This document shows positions 18,856 through 26,933 of a DNA stretch of 64,000 nt, one piece after another. The DNA comes from Nocardia blacklockiae (lineage in GTDB: Bacteria; Actinomycetota; Actinomycetes; Mycobacteriales; Mycobacteriaceae). The stretch covers positions 310,001 through 374,000 of the forward strand of contig NZ_JADLRJ010000005.1 in the NCBI RefSeq assembly GCF_015477355.1. Reading direction: 5' to 3'. The notes beneath the pieces were generated by a model. The model was given only the letters and a program-made list of their open reading frames with translations. It was not told where the DNA came from and did not search any database. How positions within the stretch are numbered: the stretch's first letter is position 1; every line of letters starts with the position of its first letter. Position numbers and translations under genes: made by a program.

Positions 18856-18993
18856 GCGCACTCCTCGCCCTAGAGCCCGTTGAGGTAGAACTCGATATTT
18901 CCACAGGGGCGGCGTCCGATTGCGGAGGGGTTGCTCCACTCCCCGGAACGACACGCGGCCCGGAGGTTTCGAGGGGGCGCCGCCAGCGTGGTA

Positions 18994-19014
18994 AGACCGT
19001 AGTGCGGACGGTCT
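18994..19014. promoter_or_regulatory. Dyad upstream of the Cys-rich protein operon
   Basis: agaccgt and acggtct, perfect 7-nt arms around agtgcgg, end just before the ribosome site at about 19018. It could be an operator or a 5' UTR hairpin controlling access to the ribosome site. The divergent gene (Cds1-like) starts 139 nt away. Confidence 0.4.
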
Positions 19015-19028
19015 CACAGGAGGTCTTC

Positions 19029-19247
19029 ATGCACGCACGGCTCTGTCTATCTTGCGACGCGACGCTCGATCACTGTCACGGCACGCTCATCGTGCATACC
19101 GACCGATCGGTGGAATGCACGGAACCCGGCTGCCACGACACCGACCATTCCCGGCACACCTTCGTCGTCGACTGCTTCGACGTGGCCGGCGGCTGCGGGT
19201 GCGCCCTGACGGAGACCGGCACCGGGCCACGTAGCCTGGCCGGGTGA
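19029..19247 (+). CDS. Small Cys/His-rich conserved actinobacterial protein
   Basis: A 72-aa protein beginning MHARLCLSCDATLDHCHGTL. ATG 19029 is preceded by a near-perfect AGGAGGT. Cysteines at CLSC, HCHG, CTEPGC and CGC, with several histidines, suggest a zinc-ribbon or other metal site, although the spacing fits no named finger that I recognise. No signal peptide. The stop overlaps the start of the next gene by 4 nt (GTGA), so the two are translationally coupled. I have seen this type of protein annotated only as hypothetical in actinobacteria. Function unknown. Confidence 0.7.
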   Translation: MHARLCLSCDATLDHCHGTLIVHTDRSVECTEPGCHDTDHSRHTFVVDCFDVAGGCGCALTETGTGPRSLAG

Positions 19248-19888
19248 GTTACGACCACGTACTGCTGCCCTCCGGCGTCGCCACCACACCCGACGAGGTC
19301 GACGCCTACCTGACGGCGCAGCGCGGTCTGCCCGAGGCGGCGGCCGTGGCCGAGATCGCGGCCGCGCTGAACGAGCGCAACGCCGCCCTGCCCGAGCCGG
19401 ACGGCTTCCTCACCGAGCCACCCGCCGGTGGCGCGGAAACCGGTGCGGCACTGTACGTTTCGAGTCCCTACGACGCGATCGGTCACCTGCGCGGCCTGCT
19501 GTTCGAACTCGCGACGCCGCGGTCGTACGCCGTCTACGATCCCCAGCTGACCTGGCTGCTCGACCCCGCGGGCCACATCCCCGTTACCGTCACGCACGGC
19601 GGCGCGGGCGAATTCCCCTATCTCACCGAGCCGTTGATCCACGAGTGGATCCCCAACCTCACCGACCCCAACCCCTACCTGATCGTCGAGCGCGAGCCGC
19701 AGCGCTACATCCAGACCTTCCGCGACAGCACCGGCGGCTACACCCTCGAATACCGCGACGGCTCGCCCGACCGCCACTTCGGCACCCGAGTGCCCGACTC
19801 CCGGCACGTCGCCGACCTGATCTGGGACTGGGCCACCGGCGACCGCACCCGCCTCGACACCCTGGACTGGCAGCCGGTCGAGCTCTGA
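19244..19888 (+). CDS. Uncharacterised protein coupled to the Cys-rich protein
   Basis: A 214-aa soluble protein starting at GTG 19244 inside the stop of the preceding gene. It is acidic, with a helical N-terminal third (TTPDEVDAYLTAQRGLPEAAAV) and a beta-rich remainder containing YAVYDPQLTWLLDP, YIQTFRDSTGGYTLEYRDGSPDRHFG and a C-terminal W-rich helix (VADLIWDWATGD). The last part recalls small immunity-like or SUKH/Imm folds that end in LEYRDGSxxxHF and a helix before a tryptophan, but no toxin lies next to it. No signal peptide or membrane segment. I do not recognise a family securely. Confidence 0.65.
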   Translation: MSYDHVLLPSGVATTPDEVDAYLTAQRGLPEAAAVAEIAAALNERNAALPEPDGFLTEPPAGGAETGAALYVSSPYDAIGHLRGLLFELATPRSYAVYDPQLTWLLDPAGHIPVTVTHGGAGEFPYLTEPLIHEWIPNLTDPNPYLIVEREPQRYIQTFRDSTGGYTLEYRDGSPDRHFGTRVPDSRHVADLIWDWATGDRTRLDTLDWQPVEL

Positions 19889-20506
19889 CTACTGGTTCTC
19901 GGCGGCCAGCCGACCGGCGAGGGCGAGAAACGACACCCCGAACACCCGACGCAGCCAAGTAGTGACGGCGGGCCGATCTATCACGTGCGTCCGCACCGCG
20001 GCCGCGCCCGCACCGTAGGCGGCGAACACCACGAACGTGCACAGCATGAACACCCCGCTGAGGGTCAGCATGCGCGGCAGCGCGCGGGTCTCGTCCGAGC
20101 TCACGAACTGCGGCAGGAACGCGAAGAAGAAGATCGTCAGCTTGGGATTGAGCAGGTTCAGCAGCACCGCCGACACGATCACGCGCCACGGGGCGGGCGG
20201 CGGGCCCGGCCGCTGCTCCTCGACCACGAGGGTGCCCTTGTCGCGGAAGGTGTTCCACGCCATGTACAGCAGATAGGCGACGCCCAGGGACTTCAGCGTC
20301 TGGAAGGCGATCGCGCTGGTGTTCAGCAGGGCGGCGAGCCCGGTGATCGCGGCGACCAGGTGCGGAACGATGCCGAGCGTGCACCCGAACGCGGCCACCA
20401 CGCTGGCGCGGGCGCCCCGGCTCAGGCCCGCGGCGAGGGTGTACAGCGCGCCCGTACCGGGCGTCGCGACGATGACCAGGGTGGTCAGCAGGAACTCCGG
20501 GCTCAC
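19889..20506 (-). CDS. LysE/RhtB family exporter
   Basis: A 205-aa inner-membrane translocator with about six hydrophobic helices. The N-terminal VIVATPGTGALYTLAAGLSRGARASVVAAFGCTLG is the LysE motif (ATPGPxxxxxxxxxxxxGrraG), here ATPGTG. LLNLLNPKLTIFFFAFLPQF is the other family signature. Family members export amino acids or their derivatives. Start is GTG 20506. Its stop abuts the stop of the previous, convergent gene. Upstream on the same strand lie recR and ybaB, but there is a gap of 63 bp with no clear link in function. Confidence 0.9.
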   Translation of the reverse strand: MSPEFLLTTLVIVATPGTGALYTLAAGLSRGARASVVAAFGCTLGIVPHLVAAITGLAALLNTSAIAFQTLKSLGVAYLLYMAWNTFRDKGTLVVEEQRPGPPPAPWRVIVSAVLLNLLNPKLTIFFFAFLPQFVSSDETRALPRMLTLSGVFMLCTFVVFAAYGAGAAAVRTHVIDRPAVTTWLRRVFGVSFLALAGRLAAENQ

Positions 20507-20569
20507 CCGCGCGACTGTAATCGGGTGTGCTGCCGCGGCACAGCCCGATTCTCCGAAGCCCCCGGCCGC

Positions 20570-21178
20570 CTACAGTGCGCGGCGGCCGGAGAGCGCGCGG
20601 CCGAGGGTCAGCTCGTCGGCGAATTCCAGGTCGCCGCCCATGGGCAGGCCGGAGGCCAGGCGGGTGACCGACAGGCCCGGGAAGTCGCGCAGCATGCGGA
20701 CCAGGTAGGTGGCCGTCGCCTCGCCCTCGGTGTTCGGGTCGGTCGCGATGATCACCTCGGTGACGTCGACGCCGTCGTCCTGATTGCCGATGCGCCCCAG
20801 CAGCTCTCGGATGCGCAGCTGGTCGGGGCCGATGCCGGACAAGGGATCCAGCGCGCCGCCGAGCACGTGGTAGCGGCCGCGGAACTCCCGGGTGCGCTCG
20901 ATGGCCTGCACGTCCTTGGGCTCCTCGACCACGCAGATCAGGGTGCGGTCGCGGCGCGGGTCGGCGCAGATGCGGCACAGTTCGCCGTCGGACACGGTGC
21001 CGCACACCGCGCAGAACCGGACGCCGTCGCGCACCTTCTGCAGAGCGCCCTGCAACCGGTCGATTTCCGGCGGCTCGACCGACAGCAGGTGGAACGCGAT
21101 GCGCTGGGCGCTCTTGGGACCGACGCCGGGCAGCTTGCCCAGCTCGTCGATCAGATCCTGAACCGGACCCTCGTACAA
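20570..21178 (-). CDS. recR: Recombination protein RecR
   Basis: A 202-aa DNA-binding protein of the RecFOR gap-repair pathway. Helix-hairpin-helix [17 protein letters not shown], a C4 zinc finger (Cys56, 59, 68, 71 in FCAVCG...LCRIC), then a Toprim domain with [14 protein letters not shown] and [13 protein letters not shown]. The terminal [19 protein letters not shown] is characteristic. Start is TTG 21178, which gives the family's [12 protein letters not shown]-terminus. It follows ybaB by 16 bp in the conserved ybaB-recR pair, usually close to dnaX, which in this genome lies 13 kb away. Confidence 0.98.
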   Translation of the reverse strand: MYEGPVQDLIDELGKLPGVGPKSAQRIAFHLLSVEPPEIDRLQGALQKVRDGVRFCAVCGTVSDGELCRICADPRRDRTLICVVEEPKDVQAIERTREFRGRYHVLGGALDPLSGIGPDQLRIRELLGRIGNQDDGVDVTEVIIATDPNTEGEATATYLVRMLRDFPGLSVTRLASGLPMGGDLEFADELTLGRALSGRRAL

Positions 21179-21194
21179 CGCGGGTGCCCCGCGC

Positions 21195-21536
21195 TCAGAA
21201 CGGCAGGCCGGGCATCGAACCCCCGCCGCCCAGTCCGCCCGCCAGGGGACCCAGCTTCTCGGCGGCGAGCTGCTGCGCGTTGGCCGTCGCCGCGTTGATC
21301 GCGCCCACCACCAGATCCTGCAGCGTGTCGACGTCCTCGGGGTCGACCACCTTGGGATCGATCGTCAGCGACTGGATCTCGCCGGTCGCCTTCACGGTGA
21401 CCTTCACCAGGCCGCCGCCGGCCTCGCCCTCGACCTCGGCCTCCGCCAGTTCGGCCTGGGCGGCCATCACCGCCTGCTGCATCTGCTGAGCCTGCGCAAG
21501 CAATGCCTGCATGTCGACCTGTCCACCGGGCTCCAC
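21195..21536 (-). CDS. YbaB/EbfC family nucleoid-associated protein
   Basis: A 113-aa DNA-binding protein forming tweezer-like dimers. [52 protein letters not shown] covers the N-terminal coiled coil and beta strands; the C-terminal helix ends the family domain with a Gly-rich tail. Start chosen at GTG 21536, because GAGAGGA lies 6 nt upstream; the open frame continues 15 codons further up without a ribosome site. It is the first gene of the ybaB-recR unit. Associated with recombination and chromosome organisation in other bacteria. Confidence 0.93.
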   Translation of the reverse strand: MEPGGQVDMQALLAQAQQMQQAVMAAQAELAEAEVEGEAGGGLVKVTVKATGEIQSLTIDPKVVDPEDVDTLQDLVVGAINAATANAQQLAAEKLGPLAGGLGGGGSMPGLPF

Positions 21537-21663
21537 GGGTTGTCCTCTCTGCGGGAAGTGGTTGCCCTCCAGCGTAGTCACGATTGGGTCTACCCCCCTA
21601 TCGACCCGTCGTCGGCGAACTACGATCGGTGGGTGGGGTCAGGGTCACAGGTGGAGGCGGGTT

Positions 21664-22248
21664 ATGCGGGTAGGCCGTGAACCATTTCGACTATCTCTCA
21701 CGCGGGCGATCGCGCCGGCCTGCCTGGCGGCGCTGCTCGCCGTGGCGCCGGTCGTGACGATGGCGCCCGCCGCGCACGCAGACACCGATTACGGCGGCGG
21801 TTGCGTGCTCTATCCCGAGAATCCACAGGCGACCATCGTGGCGCTGCGCGACATCTGCGATCCGCAGCAGCAGGACCAGATCTTCCTCGACGCGGCCCGG
21901 GGCAACGTTCCCATCGGCGTGACCAACGGCTGGGTGGCGCGTCCGCCGGTGGTGGAGGCCGCGGCGCCGCCGCTGTGGAGCGGCAAGATCTTCTACACCG
22001 GCCCGGACGGTGGAACGCTGACCAATCGCATCTTCGGCGGCGGCACCGAGGGCTTCCCGGCCAACGTCTACAGCGCGCCGTCGATCCTCGACGGCCAACC
22101 GGTCTGGGCGCTGGACTACGCCCCGTCCATCACCCCGCAGATCTGGGACGAGATCCGGGAGGTCACCCCGGGCGTCTGGTTCGGCTATTCGTGGTGGCGC
22201 GGGCACTTCCAGACGACACCGCTGCTGACCTTCGTACTGACCAATTGA
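21664..22248 (+). CDS. Secreted protein of unknown function
   Basis: A 194-aa exported protein. After MRVGREPF comes a hydrophobic signal segment (LTRAIAPACLAALLAVAPVVTM) ending at APAAHA, a good signal-peptidase I site. The mature part has one cysteine pair (CVLYP, DICDP), and aromatic-rich segments GKIFYTGPDGGTLTNRIFGGGTEGFPANVY and VWFGYSWWRGHFQ, suggesting a compact beta-rich secreted domain. ATG 21664 is preceded by a weak ggtggagg. In M. tuberculosis the corresponding position next to ybaB carries the amidase Ami1, but no amidase motif is present here. Unrecognised. Confidence 0.65.
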   Translation: MRVGREPFRLSLTRAIAPACLAALLAVAPVVTMAPAAHADTDYGGGCVLYPENPQATIVALRDICDPQQQDQIFLDAARGNVPIGVTNGWVARPPVVEAAAPPLWSGKIFYTGPDGGTLTNRIFGGGTEGFPANVYSAPSILDGQPVWALDYAPSITPQIWDEIREVTPGVWFGYSWWRGHFQTTPLLTFVLTN

Positions 22249-22282
22249 CTCTCCCCCCGCTGGAGGGTGTTCGCTGGGGCGC

Positions 22283-23104
22283 ATGACAGCGACAGTCTCC
22301 ATCGGGGAATTCGCCCGGCTGACGTACCTCAGCGTGAAGACGCTGCGGTACTACGACGAGATCGATCTGCTGGCGCCCGCGACCAGGGACCCGGCGTCGG
22401 GGTACCGCCGCTATTCGACCGATCAGGTCGACCGGGCGCACCTCATCCGCCGCCTGCGCGACCTGAACATGCCGCTGCCCGACATCCGGGCCGTGCTGTC
22501 CGCCCCCGACCGCGCCGCGCGCGACGCCGCCCTGCGCGCCCACCTGGAACGCATGGAAGCCGAACTGGCCCGCACCCGCGACGTGGTGGCCTCGCTGCGC
22601 GCTCTGCTGCTGCCGGGACGGCCGATCGAGGTCGAATATCGTTCCGTGCCCGCGTTCCTCGCGCTGACGTTCGCCGAACACGTTGCCCGGGAAGACATCT
22701 CGGACTGGTGCGAGATCACCTTCGGCCGCTTGTACGCCGCGCTGGCCGCGGCGGGCGTGCCGCCGGCCGGCCCGGGCGGAGCCACCTACTCCACCGAATT
22801 CTTCGAGGACGACAAGGGCGAGGTGGTCGCGTTCGTACCCGTCACCGCCGCCGACGGCGACCGGCTCGCGACCGCGAAAGACGTTGCGGTGCGGGAACTC
22901 CCGGCCCGCCGCTTCGCCGTCGCCGTGCACGCCGGGCCGTTCACCGATTTCGACCGCACCTACGGCGCGCTGGGCAGCCACGTCGCCGAGCACGACACCG
23001 CGCTCGCCGAGCCGATCCGCGAGGTGTACGTCGCCGGCCCGCCCGACGTCGCGGACCCCACCGAGTTCCGCACCGAAGTCTGCTGGCCCGTCGGCCGGCT
23101 GTGA
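22283..23104 (+). CDS. MerR family regulator with GyrI-like effector domain
   Basis: A 273-aa regulator. The MerR winged HTH is at residues 5-75 (SIGEFARLTYLSVKTLRYYDEIDLLAPA, SGYRRYSTDQVDRAHLI), then the dimerising coiled coil (to about 110), and a C-terminal AraC-effector/GyrI-like ligand-binding domain (from about 115 to 273). BmrR-type regulators share this build and respond to hydrophobic cations or drugs. It lies 14 nt upstream of a VOC protein gene and is probably cotranscribed with it, which suggests control of a detoxification or resistance function. Ligand unknown. Confidence 0.88.
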   Translation: MTATVSIGEFARLTYLSVKTLRYYDEIDLLAPATRDPASGYRRYSTDQVDRAHLIRRLRDLNMPLPDIRAVLSAPDRAARDAALRAHLERMEAELARTRDVVASLRALLLPGRPIEVEYRSVPAFLALTFAEHVAREDISDWCEITFGRLYAALAAAGVPPAGPGGATYSTEFFEDDKGEVVAFVPVTAADGDRLATAKDVAVRELPARRFAVAVHAGPFTDFDRTYGALGSHVAEHDTALAEPIREVYVAGPPDVADPTEFRTEVCWPVGRL

Positions 23105-23118
23105 AGAAAGGGATACCG

Positions 23119-23466
23119 ATGCCACCCAGGCTCGCCAATATCGCCGTGGACTGCACGGACGCCGCCGCCCTCGCGCGGTTCTACGCCGACCTGCTCGAGC
23201 AGCCGCTCGACCCGGACGCCAACGAGAACTTCGCGACGGTCGGCCGCGAGACCATGACGCCGACGCTGATGTTCCTGCGGGTGCCGGACAAGAATCCGGG
23301 CAAGAACGTCGTGCATCTCGATCTGGTCGCGGCCGACCGGCGCGACCAGATCGAGCGGGCGATCGCCTTGGGCGCCAAGCACATCGCCGACTACGACGAG
23401 TACGGCATCAGCTGGTCCACCCTCGCCGACCCCGAAGGCAACCTCTTCGACATCGCCGCGGGCTGA
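23119..23466 (+). CDS. VOC (glyoxalase/bleomycin-resistance) family protein
   Basis: A 115-aa single VOC domain of two beta-alpha-beta-beta-beta units. PPRLANIAVDCTDAAALARFYADLLEQPL is the first unit; NVVHLDLVAADRRDQIERAIALGAKHI and STLADPEGNLFDIAAG make up the second, with the terminal glutamate replaced by the usual DPEGNxF. Start chosen at ATG 23119 because of AAAGGGA 5 nt upstream; a GTG at 23101 that overlaps the MerR stop is an alternative. Metal-binding residues cannot be assigned confidently. Probably in a MerR-VOC operon; substrate unknown. Confidence 0.8.
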   Translation: MPPRLANIAVDCTDAAALARFYADLLEQPLDPDANENFATVGRETMTPTLMFLRVPDKNPGKNVVHLDLVAADRRDQIERAIALGAKHIADYDEYGISWSTLADPEGNLFDIAAG

Positions 23467-23472
23467 CCCCGG

Positions 23473-23907
23473 CTAGGACAGTTCGCCCTTCAGCTTCTCC
23501 AGCACCTCGGCCTGAATCTTCTTCAGGCCCAGGGGCGCGAAGATGCCCTCGAAGAATCCGGCGACGCCGCCGGCGCCCTTCCAGCTGGTCCGGACGGTGA
23601 CCAGGGAGCCGGTGCCGGACGGCGTCACCGTCCAGGTCGTCACCAGCGTGGAGTTCGAATCCCGCTCGGTCACCATGGAATCGGAGACCGACACCACCGC
23701 GTGCACGTTGCGCGACCGCTTCTCGGTGGCCTGCAGCGTCCACTCGGCGACCGTGCCGGCGCCCTTGCCGCCCTCGAGCACCTTGTAGTCCCGGTAGTGC
23801 GACGAGAGGATGCGGGGGCGGACCGTCTCGTAGTCCGCGATCGCCTCGAGCGCGCGTTGCGAATCTGCCGGAACGACGATCGAACTGGAGGCGCTGACCT
23901 GTCCCAC
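23473..23907 (-). CDS. SRPBCC family protein (Rv3718c-like)
   Basis: A 144-aa helix-grip protein, start GTG 23907 with AAGGAG 6 nt upstream. VSASSSIVVPADSQRALEAIADYETVRPRILSSHYRDYKVLEGG is the START-like first strand plus helix; VTVRTSWKGAGGVAGFFEGIFAPLGLKKIQAEVLEKLKGEL is the closing strand and long helix lining the ligand pocket. In mycobacteria a protein of this type sits next to the same FAD oxidase/methyltransferase pair found here at 24156-26908, in the same divergent orientation, so it may bind their lipid substrate or product. That link is inference from synteny. Confidence 0.8.
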   Translation of the reverse strand: MGQVSASSSIVVPADSQRALEAIADYETVRPRILSSHYRDYKVLEGGKGAGTVAEWTLQATEKRSRNVHAVVSVSDSMVTERDSNSTLVTTWTVTPSGTGSLVTVRTSWKGAGGVAGFFEGIFAPLGLKKIQAEVLEKLKGELS

Positions 23908-24155
23908 TGTGAGCTCCTTGTTTGAGTCGGCGGTGTGCACGATGCCTGCCGCCGGGCCATGGTACGCCGCCGAATTCCGCCCGGACACCCGAGCACACTC
24001 CATTAGACTGGCTAATTACCGCTGTGACCTGGCGCTTCGATGGCGCTCGAGCAGCGGTGCGGATACCCGAACGCCGTGCAACGACTGCGTGAAAATTCCG
24101 GGCAACAGGTACCCTCCCGGTGGCCTCTCACTTCGGGGAGATATAGCGTCAGGGT

Positions 24156-25595
24156 GTGGCAATGAGTCTGTTGGGGAAGGCCGGCCGCGCACCGGCCGCA
24201 CACGAATCAGGTTTTGCCGCGCATCGGGCGGGGGTGGACCGCCTGCTGGCCAGCTACCGTGCCATCCCCCGGGATGCGAACGTGCGGCTGGCCAAGAAGA
24301 CGTCGAACCTGTTCCGGGCGCGGGCCAAGAGCACCGCGCCCGGACTCGACGTATCCGGACTCACCAAGGTGATCGCGGTCGACCCGCAGGCCCGCACCGC
24401 GGACGTGGCCGGCATGACCACCTACGAGGACCTGGTCGCCGCGACGCTGCCGTACGGGCTGGCGCCGCTCGTGGTGCCGCAGCTGAAGACGATCACGCTC
24501 GGCGGCGCGGTCACCGGCCTGGGCATCGAGTCGACCTCGTTCCGCAACGGCCTCCCGCACGAGTCGGTGCTGGAGATCGACGTGCTGACCGGCGCGGGCG
24601 AGATCGTCACCGCGACCCCCGACGGCGAGCACGCCGAACTGTTCCGGGCCTTCCCGAACTCCTATGGCACCCTCGGCTATTCGACCCGGCTCAAGATCGA
24701 GCTGGAGCGGGTGCAGCCCTACGTGGCGCTGCGGCACGTGCGTTTCCACGATCTGCGCGAGCTGGAAACGGTGATGGCCCGGATCGTCACCGACCGCTCC
24801 TACGACGGCGAGCGGGTCGACTACCTCGACGGCGTCGTCTTCACCGCCGACGAGAGCTACCTGATCCTCGGCCGGCAGACCGACGAACCGGGCCCGGTCA
24901 GCGACTACACCGGGATGGACATCTTCTACCGCTCCATCCAGCACGACTCGCCGCAGCCGAAACGCGACCGCCTCACCATCCACGACTACCTGTGGCGCTG
25001 GGACACCGACTGGTTCTGGTGCTCGCGCGCGTTCGGCACGCAGAACCCCAGGATCCGCCGCTTCTGGCCCAAGCGGTACCGGCGCTCGAGTTTCTACTGG
25101 AAACTGATCGCGCTGGACCACAAATACGACATCGGCGACAAGCTCGAGGCCCGCAAGGGCAATCCCCCGCGCGAACGGGTCGTGCAGGACATCGAGGTGC
25201 CGATCGAACGCACCGCCGAGTTCATGACGTGGTTCCTCGCCGAGATCCCGATCGAGCCCGTCTGGCTGTGCCCGCTGCGCCTGCGCGACAACGGTTCCAC
25301 CGCGGACCGGCCCTGGCCGCTGTACCCGCTGGAGCCCGGCCGCACCTACGTGAACGTCGGCTTCTGGTCTGCGGTGCCGACGGTGCCGGGACAGCAGGAG
25401 GGCGCCGCCAATCGCGCGATCGAGCGCAAAGTGTCCGAACTGGACGGTCACAAATCTCTGTACTCGGACGCGTATTACGACAAGGATGAATTCGCCGCGT
25501 TGTACGGCGGCGACGTCTATCCCGATGTGAAGAAACACTACGACCCTGATCATCGTTTACTGGATTTGTATTCGAAGGCGGTGCAACGCAAGTGA
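24156..25595 (+). CDS. FAD-binding oxidoreductase (Rv3719-like; TmsA/BfaA-like)
   Basis: A 479-aa flavoprotein with an N-terminal FAD_binding_4 (p-cresol methylhydroxylase/DHCR24-like) domain: TKVIAVDPQARTADVAGMTT, LAPLVVPQLKTITLGGAVTGLGIESTS. The C-terminal half contains conserved lipid-reductase-like segments (LWRWDTDWFWCSRAFGTQNPR and VPIERTAEFMTWFLAEIPIEPVWLCPLR). In mycobacteria paralogous enzymes act after a SAM-dependent methyltransferase to make 10-methyl branched fatty acids. GTG 24156 may be leaderless (TATAGC ends 8 nt upstream); ATG 24162 is also possible. Stop overlaps the next gene by 4 nt, so the two proteins are translationally coupled. Confidence 0.85.
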   Translation: MAMSLLGKAGRAPAAHESGFAAHRAGVDRLLASYRAIPRDANVRLAKKTSNLFRARAKSTAPGLDVSGLTKVIAVDPQARTADVAGMTTYEDLVAATLPYGLAPLVVPQLKTITLGGAVTGLGIESTSFRNGLPHESVLEIDVLTGAGEIVTATPDGEHAELFRAFPNSYGTLGYSTRLKIELERVQPYVALRHVRFHDLRELETVMARIVTDRSYDGERVDYLDGVVFTADESYLILGRQTDEPGPVSDYTGMDIFYRSIQHDSPQPKRDRLTIHDYLWRWDTDWFWCSRAFGTQNPRIRRFWPKRYRRSSFYWKLIALDHKYDIGDKLEARKGNPPRERVVQDIEVPIERTAEFMTWFLAEIPIEPVWLCPLRLRDNGSTADRPWPLYPLEPGRTYVNVGFWSAVPTVPGQQEGAANRAIERKVSELDGHKSLYSDAYYDKDEFAALYGGDVYPDVKKHYDPDHRLLDLYSKAVQRK

Positions 25596-26908
25596 CCACG
25601 TTCAAAGATCGTTCCGACGTCTTCGCGGAACTGGGAACCAAACTCAGCATCGCCGAGATCTTCGAGACCCTCGTCGAAGGGCCGGTGCCGATCCGGTTCA
25701 CCGCCTACGACGGGTCGAGCTGCGGCCCGGAGGACTCGAAGTACCGGCTGGACATCCGCACTCCGCGCGGCATCAACTACATCGCCACGGCCCCGGGCGA
25801 CCTCGGCATGGCCCGCGCCTACATCGCCGGCGACATGACCGCCGAGGGTGTCCACCCGGGCGACCCGTACGCGATCCTGAAGGCGATGAGCGACTTGAAG
25901 TTCCGGCGCCCGTCGGCGCTGGCGCTGGTCACCATCGCGCGCTCGCTGGGGTGGGACGCGCTCAAGCCGATCGCCCCGCCGCCGCAGGAGACGCTGCCGC
26001 GCTGGCGGCGCATCGCGCTGGAGGGCTTCCGGCACTCCAAAGGCCGTGACGCCGAGGCGATCCACCACCACTACGACGTCTCCAACGAGTTCTACGAGTA
26101 CGTCCTGGGCCCGTCGATGACCTACACCTGCGCGGTGTACGGCGACGAGAACTGGACCCTCGAACAGGCTCAGGAGAACAAGTACCGCCTGGTGTTCGAG
26201 AAGCTGAACCTGAAGGCGGGCGACCGGCTGCTCGACATCGGCTGCGGCTGGGGCGGCATGGTGCGCTACGCGGCCAAGCGCGGCGTCAAGGTGATCGGCG
26301 CGACGCTGTCCAAGGAGCAGGCCGAGTGGGCGCAGAAGAAGATCGCCGAGGAGGGCCTGCAGGACCTGGCCGAGGTGCGCCACTCCGACTACCGTGACGT
26401 GCCCGAGTCGAATTTCGACGCGGTGTCCTCGATCGGTCTCACCGAACACATCGGCGTGGCCAATTACCCGTCGTATTTCGGCTACATCAAGAGCAAGCTG
26501 CGCGACGGCGGGCTGTTCCTCAACCACTGCATCACCCGGCCCGACAACACCCGCACCACCAAGGCCGGCGACTTCATCGACCGCTACGTGTTCCCCGACG
26601 GGGAGCTGATCGGTTCCGGCCGCATCATCTCCGACATCCAGAACGTCGGGCTGGAGGTCTTCCACGAGGAGAACCTGCGCCCGCACTACGCGCTCACCCT
26701 GCGCGAATGGTGCAAGAACCTGGTCGAGAACTGGGACTCCTGCGTCGCCGCCGCCGACGAGGGCACCGCCAAGGTCTGGGGCCTCTACATGGCCGGCTGC
26801 GTCCTCGGCTTCGAACGCAACGTCGTCCAGCTACACCAGGTCCTCGGTATGAAGCTGGGGCCCGACGCGGAATGGACGGCCCCCCTGCGCCCTTGGTGGA
26901 ACGCCTGA
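25592..26908 (+). CDS. CFA-type SAM-dependent methyltransferase (Rv3720-like; TmsB/BfaB-like)
   Basis: A 438-aa member of the cyclopropane/mycolic acid synthase family. RDAEAIHHHYDVSNEFYEYVLGPSMTYTCAVY, LEQAQENKYRLVFEKLNL and the SAM motif LLDIGCGWGGMVRYAA (about residues 208-224) are diagnostic. The N-terminal 150 residues are the usual CFA synthase extension. Together with the upstream oxidoreductase, such enzymes transfer a methyl(ene) group to a double bond in phospholipid-bound oleate. Product here could be a cyclopropane, methylene or 10-methyl lipid. The GTG start overlaps the previous stop (GTGA). Good family call, product uncertain. Confidence 0.9.
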   Translation: MTTFKDRSDVFAELGTKLSIAEIFETLVEGPVPIRFTAYDGSSCGPEDSKYRLDIRTPRGINYIATAPGDLGMARAYIAGDMTAEGVHPGDPYAILKAMSDLKFRRPSALALVTIARSLGWDALKPIAPPPQETLPRWRRIALEGFRHSKGRDAEAIHHHYDVSNEFYEYVLGPSMTYTCAVYGDENWTLEQAQENKYRLVFEKLNLKAGDRLLDIGCGWGGMVRYAAKRGVKVIGATLSKEQAEWAQKKIAEEGLQDLAEVRHSDYRDVPESNFDAVSSIGLTEHIGVANYPSYFGYIKSKLRDGGLFLNHCITRPDNTRTTKAGDFIDRYVFPDGELIGSGRIISDIQNVGLEVFHEENLRPHYALTLREWCKNLVENWDSCVAAADEGTAKVWGLYMAGCVLGFERNVVQLHQVLGMKLGPDAEWTAPLRPWWNA

Positions 26909-26933
26909 AACACCCCGCATGACTTCACCTCCG

